Part shown: in pieces, positions 1 through 6,893 of the stretch | Position numbering within the stretch: position 1 is the first letter of the stretch | Layout: each line of letters starts with the position of its first letter | Source: Bacteroidales bacterium | GTDB lineage: Bacteria > Bacteroidota > Bacteroidia > Bacteroidales > UBA932 | Length of the DNA: 64,000 bases | Reading direction: 5' to 3' | NCBI GenBank assembly: GCA_022653675.1 | Contig: JALCST010000007.1 | Coordinates: forward strand, 62,001-126,000 | The notes under the pieces: generated by a model | Told to the model about the DNA's origin: nothing | The model's input: only the letters and a program-made list of their open reading frames with translations | Databases searched by the model: none | Translations under genes and position numbers: made by a program

Positions 1-360
1 CAACTTGGAATCGAAGCGGAAGGAGAATCCCCTTTCTCCTGTGTCGAATTGGTGCGAGGAGACCCCAAGGTCGGCGATTATGCCATCTATTCCTTCACCG
101 TAACCTTCGGCCCTCAAAAGGTGGTGGATGTACTTGAAATTATTATGTATCAATATCAGACGATCGTCTGCTGGAGCGTTGGCCAAGGCGTCGAAGTCCT
201 TGTCGAAAGCTATAAGGCGTCCTTTCCGGCCGAGCATGGAAAGGATTTTAAGGCTGTGGCCGCCGCCTCCGAAAGTCGCATCAGCGTAAATTCCATCAGG
301 CTTTATGGCCAGAGCCTCTACACTCTCATTAAGGAGAACGGGTGTATGGTATTCAGACAT
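1..360 (-). CDS. rsmH: 16S rRNA m4C1402 methyltransferase RsmH, N-terminal part (runs off window)
   Basis: RsmH (MraW) uses SAM to N4-methylate C1402 of 16S rRNA in the small subunit. The 120 codons present start MSEYHTPVLLNESVEAL, followed by the SAM-binding segment ADATFGGGGHS and the family motif IADLGVSSHQFD. All are typical of the N-terminal Rossmann part. The remaining two thirds lie beyond base 1. The ATG at 360 overlaps the mraZ stop by 8 nt (ATGTCTGA), so the two are translationally coupled. This is the usual mraZ-rsmH head of the division and cell-wall (dcw) cluster, which would continue to the left. Confidence 0.95.
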   Translation of the reverse strand, partial: MSEYHTPVLLNESVEALAIKPDGIYADATFGGGGHSLKILSMLGRKGRLIAFDKDFDALANAPADDRLILIHNNFKYIHHLLRAEGYGEGIDGIIADLGVSSHQFDTGERGFSFRFDSKL

Positions 361-808
361 TTTTGTTGCCCAGTATTCTTCTGGCGAGTGCAACGAAGTC
401 GGAATTGCTCATTTTCTGGGCTTCGTATCTCTCTCTCGCCCAAATTTCGATTTTGTGGTCACTCCCGAAAAAGACGGCGTCCTTCACTACTCCGATCGAT
501 TCGAGCAGTTTCTTCGGGACGAGTATTCTGGACAGCTTTTCATCCGGCTCGACAACGGCGCGGTCGCTCATGTAGCCTCTCCAAAACCTTTCATCGTCCG
601 GATTGAAGAAATTCAGTTTCTCTCTTACATCGTCTGATGTCCTTTCCCACTCTTCATAGGTGAACATTTCAAGGCAGTCTGCGTACAAATCCTTCTTAAC
701 CACGAATTTGCCGCAGGTACCACCCATCTGTGCCTTGAAAGCGGCAGGGAAGACCATTCTGCCCTTGTCGTCTATCCTGGCTCCATATTCTCCTATGAAT
801 TTGACCAT
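353..808 (-). CDS. mraZ: Transcriptional regulator MraZ
   Basis: MraZ is an AbrB-like DNA-binding protein encoded first in the dcw cluster, where it binds repeats in its own promoter. The 152-residue product begins MVKFIGEYGARIDDKGR, with the DxKGR signature. A second half-repeat around VEPDEKLSRILVP gives the usual two-fold internal repeat, and the length is normal. The frame is open upstream to 841, but that start would add 11 residues unlike the family, so I chose the ATG at 808. rsmH follows with an 8-nt overlap. A -7 box and four 10-bp repeats upstream suggest autoregulation. Confidence 0.93.
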   Translation of the reverse strand: MVKFIGEYGARIDDKGRMVFPAAFKAQMGGTCGKFVVKKDLYADCLEMFTYEEWERTSDDVREKLNFFNPDDERFWRGYMSDRAVVEPDEKLSRILVPKKLLESIGVVKDAVFFGSDHKIEIWARERYEAQKMSNSDFVALARRILGNKNV

Positions 809-838
809 CGTAGTGCCGTTTGCGTTATTTCGGTTACG

Positions 839-890
839 CAAAAGTAAGTTAATTTTTCCACTTCTTTACATTTTATTCCATTTTTTTACA
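839..890 (-). promoter_or_regulatory. mraZ promoter with four 10-bp-spaced direct repeats (putative MraZ operator)
   Basis: On the minus strand, TACTTTTG (846-839) fits the Bacteroidota -7 consensus TANNTTTG. Directly upstream, TGTAAAAAAA, TGGAATAAAA, TGTAAAGAAG and TGGAAAAATT (890-851) form four repeats with an exact 10-bp period. MraZ in other bacteria binds tandem TGGGN-type repeats at about this period. The repeats cover the place where a -33 element would be, which fits repression. Assignment to MraZ is inference. Confidence 0.55.
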
Positions 891-946
891 CCATTTTATA
901 AACAATTTGTTAACTTGCACCCGAAAACCAAGATAGTCACTTGATA

Positions 947-2260
947 ATGGATTATTTTCGCAGAATAGCCATCTTGCTTCCCTTACCGGTCTTCATTTTA
1001 CTTGTACCTTTTCTGCAAGGATGTAAGGCTTCTTCGAAACCGGTTCCAAAAAGTGGAAGAGGGCAAATGGACACTACTGCGGTCTCAAATCTCAACGCAT
1101 ACGGAATAGACGACTCGGGTTACGATATCTCCAATGGCATTATCAGGAACGGTGACAGCTTCGGATTCATTATGAACGGTTACGGAGTAGGTCAGAATGC
1201 CCAGGATTCGGCTATGGATGCGTCCAGAGAATATTTCGATGTACGCAGGATTAAGGCCGGTAACGAATATCACGCGTATTGCACGCCGGATGATCCGCCC
1301 CGCCTGGCATATTGGCTTTATGATATCGACAGGATGAACACGGTGATTTTCTGCTTCAAGGACTCCGTCTGTGCAAGGCTTTTCAGGCACGATGTCTCCA
1401 TAGTGCCTCAATATTCGGAGGTCAAAATAATGAATTCCCTATGGCAGGATACTGAGGCTGCCGGCGTATCGCCGCTTCTCGCATTGAAGTTGTCCGACAT
1501 CTATTCATGGACCATAGATTTTTTCGGCTTGAGGAAAGGAGATTCCTTCCGGGTGATTTATGACCTCGTGACATGCGAAGGCGATACCCTGGATATAGGG
1601 GACGTGCATTATTGCGATTTTATTCACGATGGGGAGAATTACGAGTGCTTTCGTTTCGAGGAGCGGGGGGATACTACCGGTAATCTTTATTGGGATTCCG
1701 ACGGGAACAGCATGAGGAAGGCTTTCCTAAAGGCTCCTCTCAAATTTTCGCGTATTTCCTCCGGGTTCTCGTATCACAGATACCATCCGGTTTATCACAT
1801 TTACCGTCCGCATACGGGTATAGATTATGCCGCTCCCAAAGGTACGCCCGTAAGATCCATCGGGGATGGAACTGTTATAAAACGGGGATGGGGAGGGGGA
1901 GGCGGAAATGTCGTTAAGATTCGACACAACAGCGTCTACACCACGGCATACATGCATCTTTCCCGTTATGGCACCGGCATCAGGGTGGGAACAAGAGTAC
2001 GTCAGGGACAGGTCATCGGCTATGTCGGGGCTACCGGAACTGCAACAGGCCCGCACCTGGACTTCAGGGTGTGGAAGAACGGTTCCCCTATCAACCCCCT
2101 TAAGTTGAAATCTCCTCCGGACAAGCCGATAGGTGATTTGGAAAAGCAGGCGTTTGCAGCGTGCCGCGATTCGCTTCGCGCCGAATGCCGGCACATAGTT
2201 GCATTGAAATCATACGAAAGAAACATAATTGCACCGTTGAATTCGCTAAACGCTATGTAA
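947..2260 (+). CDS. M23 family murein endopeptidase, lipoprotein
   Basis: A 437-residue envelope protein. The N-terminus is hydrophobic and ends in the lipobox LQGC, so it is probably a lipoprotein. The C-terminal M23/LytM domain (about residues 280-385) carries the zinc motif HTGID (H289, D293), a glycine-rich loop, and the final motif as GPHLDF (370-372). Family members usually read HxH there, so the second His, a zinc ligand, is replaced by Asp. Such proteins cut peptide cross-links or act as amidase activators. The frame opens at a TTG at 941, but the ATG at 947 is the better start. It is divergent from mraZ and followed by its own terminator. The exact bond cut is not known. Confidence 0.85.
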   Translation: MDYFRRIAILLPLPVFILLVPFLQGCKASSKPVPKSGRGQMDTTAVSNLNAYGIDDSGYDISNGIIRNGDSFGFIMNGYGVGQNAQDSAMDASREYFDVRRIKAGNEYHAYCTPDDPPRLAYWLYDIDRMNTVIFCFKDSVCARLFRHDVSIVPQYSEVKIMNSLWQDTEAAGVSPLLALKLSDIYSWTIDFFGLRKGDSFRVIYDLVTCEGDTLDIGDVHYCDFIHDGENYECFRFEERGDTTGNLYWDSDGNSMRKAFLKAPLKFSRISSGFSYHRYHPVYHIYRPHTGIDYAAPKGTPVRSIGDGTVIKRGWGGGGGNVVKIRHNSVYTTAYMHLSRYGTGIRVGTRVRQGQVIGYVGATGTATGPHLDFRVWKNGSPINPLKLKSPPDKPIGDLEKQAFAACRDSLRAECRHIVALKSYERNIIAPLNSLNAM

Positions 2261-2301
2261 AAACATCACATTCCTTTATATTCCACACATCACATTTCCT
2301 A

Positions 2302-2337
2302 AACCGGCCTTGCACTTGTTATTCGAGGCCGGTTTTT
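2302..2337 (+). terminator. Rho-independent terminator after the M23 gene
   Basis: AACCGGCCT (2302-2310) pairs with AGGCCGGTT (2326-2334) over a 15-nt loop, followed by a T-rich tract. The loop also holds the TTG that is properly spaced to serve as -33 element of the next gene. Confidence 0.8.
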
Positions 2338-2347
2338 ATTATATTTG
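2316..2347 (+). promoter_or_regulatory. Promoter of the AraC-type regulator gene
   Basis: TTG (2316-2318), 21 nt, then TATATTTG (2340-2347), matching the Bacteroidota TTG-N19-21-TANNTTTG pattern. The -33 part lies inside the terminator hairpin loop of the upstream gene. Confidence 0.65.
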
Positions 2348-2368
2348 CATTATCAAACACTTGCAGCT

Positions 2369-3268
2369 ATGGCCGAATTCGAGATGCTTCACGATGTGCT
2401 CAGTATGAAGGAGCATGTCAATTGCCGCAATTTCAGGATTGATTCAGACAATGGTTTCTGTTACAAAGAAATAAAGGCTGGAGATTCTGTCGGTTTCGAA
2501 TCGATGGATAACAATTATCTCTTTTTTTTCCTCGATGGCGATTATAGTATAGTGCGCAGCGGATTCCGCCGTACGGTTTTCCACAAGGACGAGATGATCG
2601 TAATTCCGAAGTCCGTGGAATTTCACGGAGAGGCGTTGACTGATTGCAAGATGGTGACAATGGGATTCGAACACGTATCGAGCGGTTGCGACAAGTTCGT
2701 TTTACAGCAGTATGAACCTTATTGCCAGACAGTCAGGTATGAATTCAAGGCTACTCCCGTAAGATATCCCATTACGGCATACCTGGATCTTCTGGTTTAT
2801 TGTCTCCGCAACGGGATAGACTGTGCCCACCTTCAAGAGATGAAACAGAAAGAACTGTTCATTTATCTGTACGGATTTTATTCTTTCGAGGAAATAGGCG
2901 ATCTGTTCCACCCTTTGGTCGGAAACGCCTTGAATTTTCGGGAACAAATGATGAACTCACTCAAGAGTGCAAAGACAGTGGACGACCTTGTCGAGGCTTC
3001 TCATTTGAGCCACAGTGCCTTTTATGCAAAATTCAAGAAGGAATTCGGGATTACTGCAAAGGATTGGATGCTTGAACAGTTGTCGCGCGAAATACTTCTG
3101 AGAATTCAGGACCCTGAGGTTACGATAAAGGATATAATATACGAATACGATTTTCCTTCTTATCCTGCATTCAACAGGTTTTGCCAGAGACAATATCATT
3201 GTACGCCTACTGAACTCGTTAATTATTACAGGGATTCCAGGGCTAATGCCAAATCCGGCATCAAGTGA
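2369..3268 (+). CDS. AraC-type transcriptional regulator next to the fimbrial locus
   Basis: A 299-residue cytoplasmic regulator. The N-terminal 170 residues have a cupin-like pattern (NCRNFRI, GFCYKEIKAGDS, NYLFFFLDGDY). The C-terminal 100 residues form the AraC-family double helix-turn-helix, with SAFYAKFKKEFGITAKDW and, in the second helix pair, SYPAFNRFCQRQYHCTP. The start ATG at 2369 fits the paralogue at 22032-22907, to which it aligns along its whole length. It lies immediately upstream of the fimbrial genes and points the same way, with 321 nt between. I infer that it controls them through the 13-bp dyad found at both fimbrial promoters. No ligand can be named. Confidence 0.88.
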   Translation: MAEFEMLHDVLSMKEHVNCRNFRIDSDNGFCYKEIKAGDSVGFESMDNNYLFFFLDGDYSIVRSGFRRTVFHKDEMIVIPKSVEFHGEALTDCKMVTMGFEHVSSGCDKFVLQQYEPYCQTVRYEFKATPVRYPITAYLDLLVYCLRNGIDCAHLQEMKQKELFIYLYGFYSFEEIGDLFHPLVGNALNFREQMMNSLKSAKTVDDLVEASHLSHSAFYAKFKKEFGITAKDWMLEQLSREILLRIQDPEVTIKDIIYEYDFPSYPAFNRFCQRQYHCTPTELVNYYRDSRANAKSGIK

Positions 3269-3314
3269 GTTTTCCTCGGATCATTTTTTTATCAAGAGTT
3301 GGAAACGTAGGTTT

Positions 3315-3370
3315 CGTGAACTAAACGAAATTTTTTGATAACTCACTGCAAAAATGTAGGAATACCTTTG
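3315..3370 (+). promoter_or_regulatory. Fimbrial promoter 1
   Basis: TACCTTTG (3363-3370) is a good -7 box. Upstream at fixed distances lie TGATAAC (20 nt away) and the dyad TTTCGT-N7-ACGAAA (3312-3330, core CGTGAACTAAACG at 3315-3327). The same three blocks recur at 9881-9937 with spacings within 1 nt. The dyad centre is about 55 bp before the expected transcription start, a normal place for an AraC-type activator. Confidence 0.65.
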
Positions 3371-3389
3371 CAGCGACAAAAAAGTAATG

Positions 3390-3534
3390 CCTGTTGCTGA
3401 CATACTTATTTTACTTTATTGATAAACTTGGAGGAATGTATTTTTTCCTCCGATAAGAAAAACAGCCTCTTGAGAATCCGGGGAAATAATGGCGTCTTTT
3501 CAACCATCATGCCCCCATCTCTATCAGCAACAGG
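3390..3534. repeat. 11-bp inverted repeat pair around the fimbrial leader
   Basis: CCTGTTGCTGA (3390-3400) and its exact reverse complement TCAGCAACAGG (3524-3534) enclose 123 bp between promoter 1 and the first fimbrial gene. A third copy, in the left-hand orientation, lies at 9966-9976 downstream of promoter 2. In RNA the first pair would close a large stem. In DNA it could be the ends of an invertible segment. No recombinase gene is present in the window. Confidence 0.6.
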
Positions 3535-3589
3535 AAATTCGGGGTATAACCGGGTTCTCAAAAGGTTTTTTTATGATTATTATTTAAAG

Positions 3590-4765
3590 ATGAATATACT
3601 ATTCTACTGTTTGAAACGTTGGACCGCGTTCGCCGCGGTGCTGTTTCTTCCTCTCGCCGGGTTGTTCGCCCAGGAAAGTGCCACGTGCGAGGGGAAGATC
3701 GGGCATCGCGATTCGATAAAGGTCTATTACGTTCTGAATGGTTCCAGGCTGGATGTATCCTATAAGGACAATGGAGCGGAACTCGCACGCTTCACTGCAC
3801 TTCTGGATACTCTTACGGCGGATCCGGATGCGGAGATCGTTTCCATGGCATTCATTGGTTCCGTCTCTCCAGAAGGTCCCTTGTATATCAACAGGCGGTT
3901 GTCCCATGACCGTATAGTTTCGCTTGAAAATTATCTAAAGAGCCATTCTATGGCTTATGCGGCTGTGAATGAAAGCAAGGACGAAAGAATCACCCGTCTG
4001 GAGGATTACACAAAGCTGCAATATCCCGGACTGCGTTTCGCTTCGCTCGTACTTACGTGGCTTACCCCTGCGCCCGAACCTGTCGTTGAGCCTGAGCCGC
4101 AACCGGAATCCGAACCTGCAATTGTCCCTGAACCGGAGCCTGAACCTGTGGCTGAGCCCGAACCCGAGCTCGAGCCCGTCTCTGTCCCGGAAAAGAAAGA
4201 GTGTTGGAATTGTCCTCTTTGGGTAAAGACCAACCTGCTTTACGATTTGGCTCTTACCCCTAACGTGGGAATCGAAGTGAATCTCGGGAACCGTTGGTCC
4301 CTGCAGGGACAATGGGAATACGCTTGGTGGAAGGATGACAATATCCACTGGTACCACAGAATTTACGGTGGCGCCCTCGAGTTGCGCAAATGGTTCGGCG
4401 GCTATGACGGCGATGCGATGCACGGCCACCACATCGGGGTATATGCCCTTGGAAATACATATGACTTCGAAGCCGGCAAACTTGGCTCCTGGATCAATAA
4501 CAGCGCCTTCCAAAGCGAGACCGGAAATCTCAGCTATTTGAGTTACGGTACCGGTATAACTTATGGTTATGCCTTTCCCATAGCGAAGAAATGGAATCTG
4601 GATATCGGTATCTCCGTGGGATATTATACCGGAGAATATATGGTTTACAAACCTGTCGACAGCGATTATGTCTGGCAGGAAACCATGAAGAGGAATTATT
4701 TCGGGATCACGGGAGCGCAGATCTCTCTCGTGTATGTCCTGGGATGCAGGAACCATAACAGATAG
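3590..4765 (+). CDS. DUF3575 outer-membrane protein with Pro/Glu-rich linker (fimbrial operon)
   Basis: A 391-residue protein starting with a signal peptide (hydrophobic segment ending GLFAQ). The N-terminal domain (about 30-155) includes [17 protein letters not shown], which resembles the part of OmpA-like domains that precedes peptidoglycan contact. Residues about 158-203 are a Pro-Glu repeat linker. The rest (205-391) has alternating hydrophobic strands typical of DUF3575 barrels. DUF3575 proteins are common in Bacteroidales fimbrial operons, where their exact role is unsettled. The start at 3590 was chosen because the longer frame would bury the signal peptide. It is first in the operon; the next gene begins 12 nt later. 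Confidence 0.78.
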   Translation: MNILFYCLKRWTAFAAVLFLPLAGLFAQESATCEGKIGHRDSIKVYYVLNGSRLDVSYKDNGAELARFTALLDTLTADPDAEIVSMAFIGSVSPEGPLYINRRLSHDRIVSLENYLKSHSMAYAAVNESKDERITRLEDYTKLQYPGLRFASLVLTWLTPAPEPVVEPEPQPESEPAIVPEPEPEPVAEPEPELEPVSVPEKKECWNCPLWVKTNLLYDLALTPNVGIEVNLGNRWSLQGQWEYAWWKDDNIHWYHRIYGGALELRKWFGGYDGDAMHGHHIGVYALGNTYDFEAGKLGSWINNSAFQSETGNLSYLSYGTGITYGYAFPIAKKWNLDIGISVGYYTGEYMVYKPVDSDYVWQETMKRNYFGITGAQISLVYVLGCRNHNR

Positions 4766-4777
4766 GAGGGAACGGCT

Positions 4778-5728
4778 ATGAAAAAGATGAATCTGCATGT
4801 TTTCGGAGTTGTTGCGACGATGGTTATCGCCGCGGGGGTTTCCTCCTCTTGCATACACAAGACGCTTTGCTACGATTCGAGGCACCTGACGAAAGTCGTC
4901 GTGAATATAGATTGGGCGAATGCCCCGGAGTCCCCGTCCGGTTCGCACGTGGCTTTCTACGACGCGAACGATCCCACCACATTCTATTATTTCGATATGG
5001 AGGCGAACGGCGGTGAGGTGGAAGTGCCTAAGGGAAATTACAACGTGATCTGCTTCAACAACGATTCCGAAACCATCCTCTACAGGGACGAAAGTTCCTT
5101 CGACACATACGAGGCTTACACCAGGACGACCTCCCTTCAGGAGACTTCGTTCGGGGCCGGAGCCAGCCTGCCGAGGTCCAGCGCCGACGAGGACCAGGAT
5201 GTCGTGCTTTGCCCTACGGATTTTTACCGCGACATGGACGATAACGTGAAACTTCTCGAGAATCAGGTGAACTACGTCTATTTCCAGCCCGACTCGGCCA
5301 TTCTGACATATACTTACGAAGTCATAAACATCGAGAACATCAATCTCGCCACGAAATGCGGGGCGGCCATTTCCGGCATAGCCGGTTCCATGTTCCTGGG
5401 CTCCGGAGAGCTGGGAACCACAAAGAACGTGCTTCCTCTGGATGCGACCATCTCGGGCGACAAGGTAACCGGTTCCTTTACGCTTTTCGGACACGATACC
5501 GGATCTTCGAACAAGAACTACTTCACCCTTTACATCTGGTCGCCGGGAGGAAACTTCTACGCCACTTTCGACGTGACTGACCAGATGGACAGCTATCCGG
5601 ACCAGAAACACGTCCACCTCATAATCGACGCATCCGGGATTTACATCCCTGAGCCTATCTCCGAAGGCGGAGGCATCGAACCCGGCGTCAACGACTGGGA
5701 GGATGTGAACGAAGACATTATAATGTAA
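4778..5728 (+). CDS. DUF5119-like fimbrial anchor lipoprotein (FimB/Mfa2 type)
   Basis: A 316-residue protein with a lipoprotein signal (SSSC). The mature N-terminus, with CYDSRHLTKVVVNIDW and PKGNYNVICFNND, is typical of the DUF5119 / Mfa2-FimB group, which anchor the fimbrial base in the outer membrane. The C-terminus is acidic (GGIEPGVNDWEDVNEDI). A strong Shine-Dalgarno sequence, AGGAGGG, sits 8 nt before the ATG. This is unusual for this phylum and contrasts with the A/T-rich leader of the fimbrillin that follows 32 nt downstream. The family call rests on pattern and position. Confidence 0.72.
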   Translation: MKKMNLHVFGVVATMVIAAGVSSSCIHKTLCYDSRHLTKVVVNIDWANAPESPSGSHVAFYDANDPTTFYYFDMEANGGEVEVPKGNYNVICFNNDSETILYRDESSFDTYEAYTRTTSLQETSFGAGASLPRSSADEDQDVVLCPTDFYRDMDDNVKLLENQVNYVYFQPDSAILTYTYEVINIENINLATKCGAAISGIAGSMFLGSGELGTTKNVLPLDATISGDKVTGSFTLFGHDTGSSNKNYFTLYIWSPGGNFYATFDVTDQMDSYPDQKHVHLIIDASGIYIPEPISEGGGIEPGVNDWEDVNEDIIM

Positions 5729-5760
5729 TTTACAATAAATAATACAATCAATCTACTATT

Positions 5761-6798
5761 ATGAAAAAGGTAATTATTTTAGCAGCCATCGCTGCGCTCA
5801 CTCTGACCGCTTGTTCACAGAACTCGGTCATCGAAACTCCCGCCGAAGACGCCATCGGCTTCTCGGCATTCTCTCCTGTTCCTACCAAGGGAACTGTCCT
5901 TACAGGAACAACTTTGAATCCTTATTACAAGGAATTCACAATTTACGCTTACCAAGGCACTACGACTTTCATGGACGATATTTCCTATGTCTACGGTAGC
6001 GCATGGGATTATGCCCATTCGACGGACAAGAAATATTGGCCTTCAGACGAAACCAAGAAGATCAATTTTTATGCCTACACTTCTTCCTCCGACAACGAAT
6101 TGTCAGCAAGCGTATCATCCAGTGCCCAGACCCTGGATATCACCGTTCCTACAGACAATGCAAGCCAGGAGGATATCCTCGTAGCCGAGTGTCTCAACGC
6201 GACCAAGAGCGACCGCGATGGTGATAACAGTGCTTCCCTCCCTACTACCGGCGGAGTCCCTATGGTATTCAAGCACGCACTTTCGCAGGTCAACTTCAGT
6301 GCCAGGAACGATTCGACCAGCATAATCAAGGTTACATTAAGGGGCATAACCGTACAGAACGTCCTTAACGAAGTTACCAGCACGTTTGCTGCGGTTTCTT
6401 CCAGTCCTAATTCGAACGTTTCTAATTATTCGGCCGGACTGAACGGGTCAGCCATCGTATTGACAAATAGCGCTTCAAGCGTCATGGCAAACGACGGACA
6501 TCTCATTCTCGCTCCACAGACGACCGCTGCATGGAATCTCACAAGTAGTAATACCGGCGCACGTTTCGCCATAGACTGCAAGGTAGAAGATACTGTTTCA
6601 GGTGTGGTTTACTACGACGGGACGGTTTACGTACCTGTAAGTGTAGCATGGGTCCCTGGTTACAATTATACCTACACCTTCGTATTCGGAAAGGGTGCCG
6701 GCTACGACGATAACGGCGACCCTGTCCTGAACGTTATTTCCTTCGTACCTACTGTCACTGCTTGGACCGATGCCACCGGAGAGACGGTCACGATGTAA
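5761..6798 (+). CDS. Fimbrillin family protein, copy 1
   Basis: A 345-residue lipoprotein (lipobox LTAC) whose mature part begins near the IGFSAFSPVPTKG segment typical of Mfa-like/FimA-like fimbrillins (PF13149 group). The body has recurrent family motifs: KKYWPSDETKKINFYAY, MVFKHALSQVNF, and GHLILAPQTTAAW. It is probably the shaft subunit, exported as a lipoprotein and matured by a protease at the cell surface; the cleavage site is not proven. The ATG lies in an A/T-rich context (ACTATTATG) without a Shine-Dalgarno sequence. A close paralogue is at 10301-11341 in the same position relative to a large tip protein. Confidence 0.85.
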   Translation: MKKVIILAAIAALTLTACSQNSVIETPAEDAIGFSAFSPVPTKGTVLTGTTLNPYYKEFTIYAYQGTTTFMDDISYVYGSAWDYAHSTDKKYWPSDETKKINFYAYTSSSDNELSASVSSSAQTLDITVPTDNASQEDILVAECLNATKSDRDGDNSASLPTTGGVPMVFKHALSQVNFSARNDSTSIIKVTLRGITVQNVLNEVTSTFAAVSSSPNSNVSNYSAGLNGSAIVLTNSASSVMANDGHLILAPQTTAAWNLTSSNTGARFAIDCKVEDTVSGVVYYDGTVYVPVSVAWVPGYNYTYTFVFGKGAGYDDNGDPVLNVISFVPTVTAWTDATGETVTM

Positions 6799-6819
6799 TT
6801 TAATAGATTATAGCATTTT

Positions 6820-6873
6820 GCGGAGAGGATCCGCATACCCTGGCCGGAAGGGGTTGAATGTTCCCCTTCCGGC
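6820..6873 (+). ncRNA. Intercistronic double hairpin, copy 1
   Basis: The gap between fimbrillin and tip gene holds GCGGA/TCCGC (6820-6824/6830-6834) followed by an 11-bp stem GCCGGAAGGGG/CCCCTTCCGGC (6843-6853/6863-6873) with loop TTGAATGTT. No T-run follows, so it is unlikely to be a simple terminator. The same arrangement is at 11363-11416. The closing pair of the long stem is G-C here and A-T there, so it covaries. A role in mRNA processing or in setting the pilin-to-tip ratio is inference. Confidence 0.65.
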
Positions 6874-6893
6874 TACAAAAAAAAGACAGAAAA

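Larger units (their letters stand above)
3269..3589 (+). other. Regulatory intergenic region and 5' leader of the fimbrial operon
   Basis: This 321-bp gap contains no convincing gene. It holds the dyad CGTGAACTAAACG (3315-3327), TGATAAC (3336-3342), TACCTTTG (3363-3370), and an 11-bp motif at 3390-3400 that is repeated inverted at 3524-3534. Between those copies lies a hairpin, GGAGGAA/TTCCTCC (3430-3436/3445-3451). The reading frame of the following gene is open back to 3419, but the signal peptide places the true start at 3590. Confidence 0.7.

Noticed and set aside
3390-3534. A definite invertible promoter
   Set aside because: The inverted repeats are only 11 bp, the -7 box lies outside them, and there is no recombinase in the window. 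It is kept only as a possibility among the findings.
4066-4198. Tandem DNA repeat array or CRISPR
   Set aside because: The periodicity comes from Pro-Glu codons inside the coding sequence; units are 6-12 nt and imperfect, with no spacers.
3935-5617. 560-codon open frame on the minus strand opposite the DUF3575 and DUF5119-like genes
   Set aside because: It spans two well-supported genes and their junction, has no promoter or familiar motif, and reads as the mirror of their codon pattern.
6843-6873. Rho-independent terminator between fimbrillin and tip gene
   Set aside because: The stem is strong but is followed by an A-rich stretch, not a T-run, and the tip gene has no separate promoter that I can see.
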